Below, in pieces: positions 26,189 to 34,997 of a stretch of DNA of 64,000 nt. Each line of letters begins with the position of its first letter. The stretch's first letter is position 1. This DNA comes from Mucilaginibacter_A sp041088075 (GTDB taxonomy: Bacteria; Bacteroidota; Bacteroidia; Sphingobacteriales; Sphingobacteriaceae), in assembly GCF_041088075.1 (NCBI RefSeq), contig NZ_JBGCVY010000069.1:39429-103428 (forward strand). The letters run 5' to 3'. Made by a program: the position numbers and the translations under genes. Below the pieces are notes generated by a model. That model was not told the DNA's origin. It did no database searches and saw nothing but the letters and a program-made list of their open reading frames with translations.

Positions 26189-29100
26189 GTGAATTTAACC
26201 CCGACTTTACAAAAACCGCTCAAAATATTGCAGGCTTCGGCTGGCTCCGGCAAAACGTTCAGCCTCACCGCGCATTACCTGGTGCTTTTGTTTGATAACG
26301 AGCTAAAGTACCGCGAAGTGCTGGCCGTAACCTTCACCAACAAAGCCACCGAAGAAATGAAAAGCCGTATTTTGAGCGTGCTTCGTTCGTTGGCTTTGGG
26401 CGATGAAAGTGCTGCGGTTTTCCGAAAAATCATTCAGCAAGCGCATCCGCTCCTCAACCCAAACCAATTGCAGGAGCGGGCGCATAAAATTTACCGGCGC
26501 ATTTTGCACGATTACAGCCGCTTTGCCATCAACACGATTGACGGTTTTGTGCAGCAGGTGATCCGCAGTTTTACGTTTGAATTGGGTTTGGATGCCGGTT
26601 ACAAACTGGAAATGAACCAGGACAAAGTGAAAAAAGCTTTGGCCGATAAACTAAACGAACGGCTCGACGAAAAGCCCGAACTGCTGCAATGGATCATCAA
26701 TTTGGCTTTGGACCGCGTAAGCGAGAACAAAAGCTGGAACTACCGAAAAGAACTGCTTGATCTTACCAGCGAGATTTTTAAAGAACGTTACCAGCCTTTT
26801 GAAAACGCGCTGAAAGAGTTGGACGCTGCAACTTTGTTTCAGGATTTGATGAAACTGACGCGTGCCCGTTTGGCTTATTTTGAAGAATCTTTTAAAGTTT
26901 TAGGAGGAGAAGCTTTGCAAAGCTGGGAAAAATCAGGCGTTGGATTGGAAGAACTGAAAGGAAAATCCCGGCATCCGTTTTCTAAAATCCATAAACTTGC
27001 CGCTGGCGACCATACTGTTTTTACCGACCTAAAAAAAGTAATTGACAATCCGGAGGAATACCAAAAAGGCGGAAATTTAACGGCTTCGGTTGCTGGTTTG
27101 TACCGAAACCTGAACCCAATTTTGCTTCGTTTACAAGCGTTTTTTGAGCAGGAAACCGGCAAATACGAAATGGCCAAAGCCATCAACGCCAATTTGTATT
27201 ATTTGCGTTTGATGCAGGAAATGGCCGGTTTGCTGAAAGATTACCGCGAAGAAAACCAAACTTTATTGATTAGCGATGCGCAGTTTTTGCTGAAAGGAAT
27301 TACGGCCGATCAGCAGGACAATCCTTCCTTTATCTGGGAGAAAATGGGCAACCGCTACAAAAATTTTCTGTTTGATGAGTTTCAGGATACTTCGGCTTTT
27401 CAGTGGGACAACTTTTTGCCGCTGCTGCAAAATGCGCTGGCCGAAGCCACCGGAAAGTTTACCGACAATTTAATTGTGGGCGATGTAAAACAGTCCATTT
27501 ACCGCTGGCGCAACGGCGATTGGCGCATTCTCTTGCACAAAGCCAAAACAGACATTGGCGGCCACAACGTGATTGACCAATCGCTGGAAGAAAATTACCG
27601 CAGCGCGGCTAACGTGATTGACTTTAACAACCATTTGTTCCGTGAAATCCCGCAAATTCTGCAAGCTTTTATCAACCAAAAAGTGCTGGAAGAAGGCAAT
27701 GAAGTGCTGTACGAAAACTGGTGGAAAACTGTTGGTTTAGACCAAATCATTCCGGATGCTTACCAGCAAAGTTTTCAGAAAAAATCAGGCAGCACGCTGC
27801 CCGGCGGTTCTGTGGAAGTACTGTTTTTACCGGTAGAAAATAATCTTTTTCGTCCTTCTCAAGTTCGGGAAGCGGCGCTGTTTCAACTTTCAGAAAAGCT
27901 TAACAGTTGGATTGGTTCGGGCAGATACCAGGCCGGGCAAATTTGCATTTTGGTACGAAGCAATCGCGAAGCAAGGGAAGTTATCGGTCATTTAATGGCC
28001 GACCAGCAATCCCGAAAAATCAAGCAGGAAAAAACAGGCGAAAAATTTGGCGCTTACGAAGTGCTTTCGGGCGAGGCTTTGCTTATCAACAACAATTCGG
28101 CCGTAAAATTATTGGTCAGCACGCTGCAACTGATGGTTACGCAGAACGAACAATCCATGCTGTACAAAGCGTTGTGCGTGCAATTGTATTTCAAACAGTT
28201 GGGCAAAACGGTTCCTTCCGGTGCCTGGCTCACGTTAAAAGATACGCCGGTAACGCGCTTGCAAAACCTGCTGCCGCCCGAACTTTGCCGTAATTTTTAC
28301 ATTTGGCAGCAGTTACCGCTTAACGAACTGGCCGAACAATTGATTACCGTTTACGATCTGGACCAGCAGCAATTGCATTTGCCGTATCTGTTTGCTTTTC
28401 GCGATATGCTGGCCAAATTTACGCAGCAAGGCGAACTGGGGATTACGCGTTTTTTAGAGTGGTGGGAAGAAGAAGGCCAATCAAAAGCGTTACCATCAGG
28501 GACGCAAAACGATGCCGTGCAGGTGATGACTATTCATAAATCAAAAGGATTAGCTTTTGATGTGGTGATGCTGCCGTTTTGCAGTTGGGATTTAGACGGC
28601 CTGACGAACAGTATTTTTTGGGTAGATACACAGGAAACGCCGTACGAAAAGCTGCAATCGGTTCCAGTAAATTATAAAAAAGCGCTGGGCAAATCTGCTT
28701 TTTCCAAAGCTTATTTTGAAGAACTGCTTTTCAATTTGATGGACGCGCTCAACATGCTTTACGTGGCTACAACGCGTACGCGCAACCACTTGTACATCAC
28801 CGCGCCGGGGCAAGGCAAAAATGATTGTAAAACAAGTATCGTCGGCGATTTGATTTTGGAAGCGTTGAAGAAACCGGTGGCCGGATTGAATGCTTCTTTT
28901 ATCAATGAAAATTTTGTGCTGGACGAACCCGTTACCGAAAAAGTATCGGTAAAAGAAGCATCGGCCGGAAAAATCCAGTTGAAAAAATATCCGGTTTCGC
29001 AGCGGTTAAGTCAGGCATTGGCCAGCAAAAAAGTTTGGAGCAAGCTGGATTTATTGAGCGGAGACGCTGCACAACACAAAGGCATCATCCTGCACGAACT

Positions 29101-29494
29101 ACTTGCCCGAACAATGGATTTAGCCAAACTGCCCAAAGTCATCAACGAAATGCAGCAGGAAGGTTTGATCCGCGAAGCCGAAAAAGAAGAAATCAGGCTG
29201 AATGCTTTGAGCGTGTTGCAAAACAAAGATTTGAAAGCATTATTGAGCAAACCTTACCAAAATTTAAGCGAGCAAACCATTATTGACAGTAAAGGCGAAA
29301 GTTACCGTCCGGATAAAGTTTTAATCGGAAATGAGGAAGTGCTGATCATTGATTTTAAGTTCACGGCAGACCAGCGGCCGGAACATTTTACGCAGGTAAA
29401 AGCGTACCGAAAGTTGTTAACGGATATGAATTACAGGAATGTGAAAAGCTATTTGTATTACGGGTTTTTGCAGGAGTTGGTGGCGGTTTATTAG
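26189..29494 (+). CDS. addA: UvrD/Rep-type helicase-nuclease, AddA/RecB-like subunit
   Basis: 1101 aa with a GTG start. It processes double-strand breaks together with the AddB-like partner. Walker A is QASAGSGKTFSLTA, helicase motif Ia FTNKATEEM, motif II LFDEFQDTSAFQ, motif III GDVKQSIYRWRNGD, motif V TIHKSKGLAFDVV and motif VI YVATTRTRNHL. The C-terminus has a PD-(D/E)XK nuclease (DKVLIGNEEVLIIDFKF). Three dispersed-element copies lie in poorly conserved stretches, encoding HTVFTDLKKV, NASFINENF and VSVKEAS. A GNAT gene separates it from addB. Confidence 0.9.
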   Translation: MNLTPTLQKPLKILQASAGSGKTFSLTAHYLVLLFDNELKYREVLAVTFTNKATEEMKSRILSVLRSLALGDESAAVFRKIIQQAHPLLNPNQLQERAHKIYRRILHDYSRFAINTIDGFVQQVIRSFTFELGLDAGYKLEMNQDKVKKALADKLNERLDEKPELLQWIINLALDRVSENKSWNYRKELLDLTSEIFKERYQPFENALKELDAATLFQDLMKLTRARLAYFEESFKVLGGEALQSWEKSGVGLEELKGKSRHPFSKIHKLAAGDHTVFTDLKKVIDNPEEYQKGGNLTASVAGLYRNLNPILLRLQAFFEQETGKYEMAKAINANLYYLRLMQEMAGLLKDYREENQTLLISDAQFLLKGITADQQDNPSFIWEKMGNRYKNFLFDEFQDTSAFQWDNFLPLLQNALAEATGKFTDNLIVGDVKQSIYRWRNGDWRILLHKAKTDIGGHNVIDQSLEENYRSAANVIDFNNHLFREIPQILQAFINQKVLEEGNEVLYENWWKTVGLDQIIPDAYQQSFQKKSGSTLPGGSVEVLFLPVENNLFRPSQVREAALFQLSEKLNSWIGSGRYQAGQICILVRSNREAREVIGHLMADQQSRKIKQEKTGEKFGAYEVLSGEALLINNNSAVKLLVSTLQLMVTQNEQSMLYKALCVQLYFKQLGKTVPSGAWLTLKDTPVTRLQNLLPPELCRNFYIWQQLPLNELAEQLITVYDLDQQQLHLPYLFAFRDMLAKFTQQGELGITRFLEWWEEEGQSKALPSGTQNDAVQVMTIHKSKGLAFDVVMLPFCSWDLDGLTNSIFWVDTQETPYEKLQSVPVNYKKALGKSAFSKAYFEELLFNLMDALNMLYVATTRTRNHLYITAPGQGKNDCKTSIVGDLILEALKKPVAGLNASFINENFVLDEPVTEKVSVKEASAGKIQLKKYPVSQRLSQALASKKVWSKLDLLSGDAAQHKGIILHELLARTMDLAKLPKVINEMQQEGLIREAEKEEIRLNALSVLQNKDLKALLSKPYQNLSEQTIIDSKGESYRPDKVLIGNEEVLIIDFKFTADQRPEHFTQVKAYRKLLTDMNYRNVKSYLYYGFLQELVAVY
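27012..27042 (+). repeat. In-frame dispersed element in addA (GTTTTTA type)
   Basis: ATACTGTTTTTA, CCGACC, TAAAAAAAGTAAT; encodes HTVFTDLKKVI. Confidence 0.6.
28890..28961. repeat. Inverted pair of in-frame dispersed elements in addA
   Basis: Forward copy 28890-28917 encodes NASFINENFV; reverse copy 28943-28961 (GTATCGGTAAAAGAAGCAT) encodes VSVKEAS. The pair falls between the helicase core and the nuclease domain, a likely flexible linker. Confidence 0.75.
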
Positions 29495-29667
29495 AGAAAT
29501 TTGACCAACAAAACGATGAGCACAACTTCTGCTATTCCAACGGCTATTATCCATTTAATGATTTCTGTTTTGAAATTTGAAACATCTTCTTTCAATAGCA
29601 GAACATCTTCTTTCAAAACTAAAACATCATCTTTCGTAAGTAAAGTATTTTCTTGATCGGTTACCAT
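29491..29667 (-). CDS. Small coiled-coil membrane protein
   Basis: 58 aa: MVTDQENTLLTKDDVLVLKE and a second heptad-like repeat (LLKEDVSNFKTE), then one C-terminal membrane helix (IIAVGIAEVVLIVLLVKFL). The layout resembles small coiled-coil tail-anchored proteins (DUF1640/CCDC90-like). It lies opposite and overlaps the addA stop by 4 bases. The DNA shows a short duplicated block behind the repeat V-L-x-L-K-E-D-V. Confidence 0.6.
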   Translation of the reverse strand: MVTDQENTLLTKDDVLVLKEDVLLLKEDVSNFKTEIIKWIIAVGIAEVVLIVLLVKFL

Positions 29668-29698
29668 AATAATTTGATATTATACAAAAATAACATTA

Positions 29699-30184
29699 AT
29701 GACGATTACCAAATACAGTTTCAATTATTTCAGCTTTTTAAGCCGATGGATTACTGATGCAAACCTGCTTTTTCAATTTGCCGGAACTGAGTTTTCTTAT
29801 CCGATAACCGAAAAGCAAATCGAAGATTATCAGCATAAAAACCCGGATCGCAATTTTTACCTCGGCCTGAATGAAGTAAACGAACCTGTTGCTTTTGGTG
29901 AAATCATCCCGCAGGAAAACAACATACCCAGAATTGGAAGGTTGCTGATTGGAAACCCGGCCGAACGCGGAAAAGGTTACGGTACTTCTTTTATCCACCT
30001 TTTATTGGCGAAAGGCAAAGCGCAGTTTCAAACCGATACTGTGGAGTTGTTTGTGTTGGAAGATAATTTGCCCGCCATTAACTGTTATCAAAAAATAGGT
30101 TTCCGGTTTTTGCCCGGACAAACCTGGGAAGTGAACCACAACGGGCAAAAATATTTGCTGCAGAAAATGGCGTACAATTTTTAA
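29699..30184 (+). CDS. GNAT family N-acetyltransferase
   Basis: 161 aa. The acetyl-CoA-binding motif A is RLLIGNPAERGKGYGTSFI, followed by motif B VLEDNLPAINCYQKIGF. The acceptor is unknown. It sits between addA and addB on the same strand, 14 bases before addB, so it is probably cotranscribed with addB. Confidence 0.88.
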   Translation: MTITKYSFNYFSFLSRWITDANLLFQFAGTEFSYPITEKQIEDYQHKNPDRNFYLGLNEVNEPVAFGEIIPQENNIPRIGRLLIGNPAERGKGYGTSFIHLLLAKGKAQFQTDTVELFVLEDNLPAINCYQKIGFRFLPGQTWEVNHNGQKYLLQKMAYNF

Positions 30185-30198
30185 TTTTATCTATCCAA

Positions 30199-33069
30199 AT
30201 GATTCCCTTTCTCCATGAGGTCGCTGCCGACTTAATTGCCCGTTTGGGCGAGGATTTGAAGCAGACGGCCATCATTTTTAATAACAAACGCCCAGAAGCT
30301 TTTTTAAAAAAGCACCTGGGCGAACTACAGGGCAATGCTTCTTTTAGCCCTGCTTTTTTCACCATTTCTTCGTTTTTTGCGGCTTCGACCAATTTGGTGG
30401 TGGCCGATCCGTTGAAGCAGTTTTTTATCCTGCACCAGGAGTTTAACAAATTATTGATCGCCGAAGGCAAAGCAACGCTTTCGCCCGATCAGTTTTTTCC
30501 GATGGCCAACATCATTTTAAGTGATTTTGCGGAAGTGGATTACGATCTGGTGAACGCCGAAAGTTTGTTTCCGGCTTTGGAAGATATTGCCGTGATCCAG
30601 CAGCAGTTCAGCCATTTTACCGAAGAGCAGCAAGCTTTTTTGGAGCGTTTCTGGTCGTCTTTTTCTGCTGACAAACAACGCACGCACCAACAAAAATTCC
30701 TGGAATTATGGAAGCGGATGCCGGCTTTGTACCGCAATTTTCATCAGGCTTTACAAAACCAGGGTTTAATTACTTCGGCACAAACTTATCGTCGGTTGGC
30801 AGAAGGGACGGCGGATCTGCCCGATTTTATTTCGCCTTATAAAAAGCTCATTTTCATTGGTTTTAACGCCTTGAATAAATGCGAAGAAAAGCTTTTTAAA
30901 CAGTGGCAGGAGCAAGGTTGCGCGCTGTTTTATTTTGATACCGACGATTATTATTTGCAGGACGATTTGCAGGAAGCCGGCGTTTTTCTCCGCAAAAATA
31001 TTTTTAAAAGCGGCTTGGTCAACAGCTTTCCCGGACACACATTTTTAGGTGATAAAAGAAGCATTGTTGATGTTATCAAAACGCAAGGGCACGCTGCACA
31101 AGCCAAAGTTTTAACAGAACGGATCAATTTTGAAGCATTGGCAGCATTTGATGAAAACCCCGAAAAAACAGCTATCATTCTAGCGGATGAAAGTTTGCTG
31201 GTTCCGGTGATGCAAACGCTGCCGCCCGAAGCCGGGATTGTCAACATCACAATGGGTTATCCGCTTACGCAATCGCCGCTTTTCGGGCTGACGGAATTGT
31301 GGCTGAAGATCCAGGAACAGATCAACAAACAACAAAAACACACGGTTTATTACCGCGATGCGCTGGCGTTTTTGTCGCATCCGTTATCTGGCGTAAAAGC
31401 AGCCGAACGCGAACGTTTGCAAAATTTGTTGCTACAAAAACAATGGGTGGAAGTGCCGCTCACCGAACTGCATTTAATTTCTGCTTTGGCACCAAACTTT
31501 TTTACTTCCCGCCACAGCGGTTTGCAAACCATTGATGCTTTGTATTTGATGCTGACCGCGGTTTTAGAGCAGCGGCAAAGGCAAAACCAGTTGAACGAAC
31601 TGGAAGCCAACCTGATTCTGGAAGCCTGCAAAAAGCTCAATCTGCTGTACGATAACCTGGATTTTTACGCGCCGTCTTTGGGCTTATCGCTGGTTTTTGC
31701 TTTGATCCGAAAAACGCTGGCCAGTTTGGCCGTTCCGTTGGAAGGCGAACCGTTGCGCGGCATCCAGGTGATGGGCATGCTGGAAAGCCGTTGTTTGGAT
31801 TTTGAACACGTCATTATTTTGGGGATGAACGAAGGCGTGATGCCAAAACGCAATGCCAATCCTTCTTTTATTCCGGATAGTTTGCGCCGCGCCAATGGAA
31901 TGCCGGTTTTAGAAAACCAGGATGCGATTGCGGCTTATTTGTTTTACCGTTTGCTGCAACGATCAGAAAAAGTAACGCTGGTTTACGATGGTTTGGGCGG
32001 AGAAACAGAAGCGGCCGAACCAAGCCGTTTTATCCGCCAGTTGGCGTACGAAAGCAAGCTGCAGTTTAACTATTTGCAGCAGGAGCAGCCGGTTAAAATC
32101 GAACCTTCCAACGTCATTGTTATCCCAAAAACCGGCAGGGTTTGGAAAGCGATGGAAAGCTTCTTTTACCAGGGAAACCCTTTCAAAACCAACAACATTT
32201 CGGCTACGGCATTAACCACGTATTTAACGTGTTCGCTGCAGTTTTTCTTTCGATATGTGGCGAAAATGAAAGAGCCGGAAGCCGTTACCGAAAACCTGGA
32301 AGCCAGTCAGATCGGTTCGGCATTGCACCAGGCACTGGAGTGGTTTTATCAGGATTTGCTGAAAACGTATGCGCTTATCTCCGCAGAAAACATCAACGCA
32401 AAACTGCCGGAAGTTGTGGAATACAGTCGCGCTTCTTTATCAGAAGTGATTTACGGCAACCGCAAAACGCTGCAAAAGCCCAACAGCATGCAGCAAATTG
32501 TACTGCAGATTGTGGGCGAATACATGCAAACGATTTTGAAGCACGACAGCGTTTCGGCACCGTTCCGCATCATCGAACTGGAAAATAAAAAGGATTACAA
32601 GTTTCATTATCCCATCAAAATTAACGGGCAAACGAAGTATTTGCAGTTGTACGGCATTTTAGACCGCGTGGACGAACACAACGGCAAAACGCGAATCGTG
32701 GATTACAAAACCGGCAGCGACGAACTGAAATTTACCTCGCTCGAAAAACTGTTTGAGCGCGACGGCAAAGCGCAAAACAAGGCTGTGGTGCAAACGCTTT
32801 TTTACACCTACATTTACGAGCAGGTGAAAAAAACCGGCAATGTGGAGCCGAATTTGTACGTGGTGCGCAAAATGAAGCAGGAAGGCACGCGCTTTAAATC
32901 GGGCAAAACTATTTTGCAGGAATTTGACTTGGAAGAAGCGAAAGTTACTTTTAAAGATTACCTACAAAAAACGCTGGACGAAATGTTCGACCAGCGTATT
33001 CCTTTTAATCAAACTACACGGATTGAAAACTGCCAGTATTGTCCGTACAAAGATATTTGCGAGCGGTAA
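30199..33069 (+). CDS. addB: PD-(D/E)XK nuclease, AddB-like subunit with iron-sulfur cysteines
   Basis: 956 aa. Partner of the AddA-like helicase in break processing. It has a degenerate UvrD-like N-terminal half and a C-terminal PDDEXK_1 nuclease (SQIGSALHQALEWF, ELENKKDYKF, RIVDYKTGSDEL). Four cysteines suited to a 4Fe-4S cluster are present: one in YLTCSLQFFFRY and three in NCQYCPYKDICER at the C-terminus. Repeat-encoded stretches NASFSPAFF and TFLGDKRSIVDV lie in variable regions. Confidence 0.88.
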   Translation: MIPFLHEVAADLIARLGEDLKQTAIIFNNKRPEAFLKKHLGELQGNASFSPAFFTISSFFAASTNLVVADPLKQFFILHQEFNKLLIAEGKATLSPDQFFPMANIILSDFAEVDYDLVNAESLFPALEDIAVIQQQFSHFTEEQQAFLERFWSSFSADKQRTHQQKFLELWKRMPALYRNFHQALQNQGLITSAQTYRRLAEGTADLPDFISPYKKLIFIGFNALNKCEEKLFKQWQEQGCALFYFDTDDYYLQDDLQEAGVFLRKNIFKSGLVNSFPGHTFLGDKRSIVDVIKTQGHAAQAKVLTERINFEALAAFDENPEKTAIILADESLLVPVMQTLPPEAGIVNITMGYPLTQSPLFGLTELWLKIQEQINKQQKHTVYYRDALAFLSHPLSGVKAAERERLQNLLLQKQWVEVPLTELHLISALAPNFFTSRHSGLQTIDALYLMLTAVLEQRQRQNQLNELEANLILEACKKLNLLYDNLDFYAPSLGLSLVFALIRKTLASLAVPLEGEPLRGIQVMGMLESRCLDFEHVIILGMNEGVMPKRNANPSFIPDSLRRANGMPVLENQDAIAAYLFYRLLQRSEKVTLVYDGLGGETEAAEPSRFIRQLAYESKLQFNYLQQEQPVKIEPSNVIVIPKTGRVWKAMESFFYQGNPFKTNNISATALTTYLTCSLQFFFRYVAKMKEPEAVTENLEASQIGSALHQALEWFYQDLLKTYALISAENINAKLPEVVEYSRASLSEVIYGNRKTLQKPNSMQQIVLQIVGEYMQTILKHDSVSAPFRIIELENKKDYKFHYPIKINGQTKYLQLYGILDRVDEHNGKTRIVDYKTGSDELKFTSLEKLFERDGKAQNKAVVQTLFYTYIYEQVKKTGNVEPNLYVVRKMKQEGTRFKSGKTILQEFDLEEAKVTFKDYLQKTLDEMFDQRIPFNQTTRIENCQYCPYKDICER
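30335..30353 (+). repeat. Partial in-frame dispersed element in addB
   Basis: ATGCTTCTTTTA followed by GCCCTGC; encodes NASFSPA. Confidence 0.5.
31037..31064 (-). repeat. Full-length in-frame dispersed element in addB
   Basis: ACACATTTTTA, GGTGA, TAAAAGAAGCAT; encodes TFLGDKRSI. The same frame is used in the FAD oxidoreductase at 50758. Confidence 0.8.
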
Positions 33070-33073
33070 ACCA

Positions 33074-33101
33074 ATGCTTCTTTTATCGGGCAAAAATTGG
33101 T
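33074..33101 (+). repeat. Dispersed element after addB
   Basis: ATGCTTCTTTTA, TCGGG, CAAAAATTGGT, 5 bases past the addB stop and between convergent genes. Confidence 0.8.
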
Positions 33102-33137
33102 ATTGGCAGGTAGATTATCCCGGCCGATAACGATTTG

Positions 33138-33668
33138 TTATTGCAACTGGCTTTTTAAATATTGGGTAAAATCTTCTTCGTCCTGCCAGTTTCCGTCGTA
33201 TTTTTCGCCATTGACAAAAAAGGAAGGCGTGCCATTAACACCACTTCTTGCGCCGCTTTCAAAATCGCTTTCCACTTTATCTGAAACAGCACTGCTTTGC
33301 ATGTCGCTTTTGAATTGGTTTACGTCAAGCCCGATTTTTTTTGCAAAAGAAATTAAATTTTCTTCATCCAATTGTTGCTGGTTTTCATAAAGCATATCGT
33401 GCATTTCCCAAAACTTGTTTTGCAAGGCAGCCGCTTCTGCCGCCTTGGCTGCGTTTTCTGCATCCGGGTGCACTTCTGACAAAGGAAAATTTCGGAAAAC
33501 AAGTTCTAAATCATTTCCTAAAGTTTGCTGTACGGCTTTTATAACCGAATAGGCTTCGCCACAGTAACTGCATTGATAATCACCATATTCCACCAGTTTA
33601 ATCGGTGCATTGTTTTTCCCCTGGATGTGGTCTTGATTGGTAACGGCTGTTTTTAGTTGTGTGCTCAT
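33138..33668 (-). CDS. DsbA-like thioredoxin-fold protein
   Basis: 176 aa with no signal peptide, so probably cytoplasmic. The active site is YGDYQCSYCGEAY (C-S-Y-C), the helical insert contains FWEMHDMLYENQ, and the cis-Pro region is SGVNGTPSFFVNGE. This pattern is the DSBA/thioredoxin_4 family. It is 11 bases downstream of a peroxiredoxin gene on the same strand, so it may be its reductant or a stress-linked oxidoreductase. Confidence 0.87.
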   Translation of the reverse strand: MSTQLKTAVTNQDHIQGKNNAPIKLVEYGDYQCSYCGEAYSVIKAVQQTLGNDLELVFRNFPLSEVHPDAENAAKAAEAAALQNKFWEMHDMLYENQQQLDEENLISFAKKIGLDVNQFKSDMQSSAVSDKVESDFESGARSGVNGTPSFFVNGEKYDGNWQDEEDFTQYLKSQLQ

Positions 33669-33679
33669 TGTTCTAAGTT

Positions 33680-34141
33680 TTAATGTTTGTCTAATTTTTC
33701 CAAAGCATCAAGGATACCATCTGCGCCCGGGTTGATACCGGTTGGGGATAAATAATCCCACGCGATCATCCCTTTTTCATCCAATACAAATAACGCCCTT
33801 TGCGCTTCCCCTTCTTTTTCATCATATACGCCATACCTTTTGGCTACTTCCCCTTTGGGCTCAAAATCGGAAAGTAAAGGGAAATGGAACTTGCGGTTTT
33901 GGCTAAAAGCCAAATGGCTCCATTTGCTATCCACCGAAATGCCCAACAGTTGCGCATTGTGCTTTGAAAAAAGTTTAAGTGTTTCATTAAAAAGGGCCAT
34001 TTCATCGCTGCAAACCGGGCTCCAATCGGCTGGATAAAAAGCAAGGATGACTTTTTTGCCCAACAAATCACTTAGTTTTAATTTTTGGTCGGGCGTAGAA
34101 TTTAATTCAAAATCGGGCGCTTGGGTTCCTGTTGCTAACAT
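33680..34141 (-). CDS. Peroxiredoxin (AhpC/TSA family)
   Basis: 153 aa thiol peroxidase. The peroxidatic site is FYPADWSPVCSDEM; the Cys is in the usual P-V-C context although Ser replaces the common Thr before PVC. GISVDSKWSHLAFS and the C-terminal GMIAWDYLSPTGINPGADG fit AhpE/Bcp-like members. Upstream partner of the DsbA-like gene. Confidence 0.9.
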   Translation of the reverse strand: MLATGTQAPDFELNSTPDQKLKLSDLLGKKVILAFYPADWSPVCSDEMALFNETLKLFSKHNAQLLGISVDSKWSHLAFSQNRKFHFPLLSDFEPKGEVAKRYGVYDEKEGEAQRALFVLDEKGMIAWDYLSPTGINPGADGILDALEKLDKH

Positions 34142-34251
34142 GGTTGTTGAAATTTGGGCTTAAAATGTAAAGTCTGGCTGTTTGCTTTTACAAGCTTTAA
34201 TTACAGACAATCAGGCATCAAACATGTTTAGATTATTTCGTTAAGATTAAC

Positions 34252-34340
34252 ATACTTCTTTTAGCACTAAAAAATTTGCTTCAGGTTACGTAGCGTTAAT
34301 AATTAAAACCGCAATAGTTTTTATGGCATAAAAGAAGCAT
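34252..34340. repeat. Inverted pair of dispersed elements
   Basis: Forward copy 34252-34278 (ATACTTCTTTTA, GCAC, TAAAAAATTTG) and reverse copy 34313-34340 (AATAGTTTTTA, TGGCA, TAAAAGAAGCAT), in the divergent spacer between the peroxiredoxin and ORF6N genes. Confidence 0.8.
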
Positions 34341-34388
34341 TTTTATAAGATGTGTTAAACACAAATACAATTAAGCACTTAATAAGGA

Positions 34389-34919
34389 ATGGCAGGAAAT
34401 ATAACCGTACCGGATGAGGCGGTAATGAGTAAGATATACTTCATCAGGGAACAAAAAGTAATGATAGACAAAGATTTGGCAGAACTGTATGCTGTAAAAG
34501 CGATTAGGCTGAGAGAGCAAGTCAAGCGTAATCAAATCCGTTTTCCCGAGAACTTCATGTTTCAATTGAACGAACAGGAAGTGGAGGACATGGTATCGCA
34601 AAATGCGATACCATCAAAACAATCATTAGGCGGTTCGTTGCCTTATGTTTTTACTGAACACGGCGTGCTTATGTTATCAAATGTGTTAAAAAGTGAAAGG
34701 GCAGTAAAAATGAGCATCCGAATTATTGAAATATTTGTTAAGCTAAGGGAGGTGCTGGTGCTGCACAAAGATATGCAGCTATTGGCGGAGCAGGTAGAAA
34801 AGAAGCTTATAAAACAGGATGAAAAGATCGAACTGTTGTTTGCCTACCTTGATAAGTTTACCGAAAAAGCGGACCAGTCACGAAAACGTATCGGTTACAA
34901 GCCAGATGAGAAAGAATAA
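34389..34919 (+). CDS. ORF6N-domain protein
   Basis: 176 aa. The N-terminal ORF6N domain (KIYFIREQKVMIDKDLAELYAVKAIRLREQVKRN, then FPENFMFQL and LPYVFTEHGVLMLSNVL) is a DNA-binding-like fold from phages and mobile elements. A helical C-terminus follows. No phage genes are nearby, so it may be a domesticated remnant. Its DNA composition is close to its surroundings. Confidence 0.88.
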   Translation: MAGNITVPDEAVMSKIYFIREQKVMIDKDLAELYAVKAIRLREQVKRNQIRFPENFMFQLNEQEVEDMVSQNAIPSKQSLGGSLPYVFTEHGVLMLSNVLKSERAVKMSIRIIEIFVKLREVLVLHKDMQLLAEQVEKKLIKQDEKIELLFAYLDKFTEKADQSRKRIGYKPDEKE

Positions 34920-34941
34920 TACCATGCTTATAAATTGAATC

Positions 34942-34968
34942 ACCGTTTTAATCCGATAAAAGAAGCAT
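34942..34968 (-). repeat. Dispersed element upstream of the GH3 gene
   Basis: ACCGTTTTAATCCGA then TAAAAGAAGCAT, ending 18 bases before a TACTTTTG promoter-like box. Confidence 0.7.
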
Positions 34969-34986
34969 CTTCAAAAATCCATTTTA

Positions 34987-34994
34987 TACTTTTG
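34987..34994 (+). promoter_or_regulatory. TAnnTTTG -7 box before the GH3 gene
   Basis: TACTTTTG, only 3 bases before the chosen ATG. No clear -33 TTTG at the usual distance. Confidence 0.35.
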
Positions 34995-34997
34995 TTC

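Noticed and set aside
34389..34919. Prophage around the ORF6N gene
   Set aside because: No integrase, capsid, terminase or other phage gene is near it.
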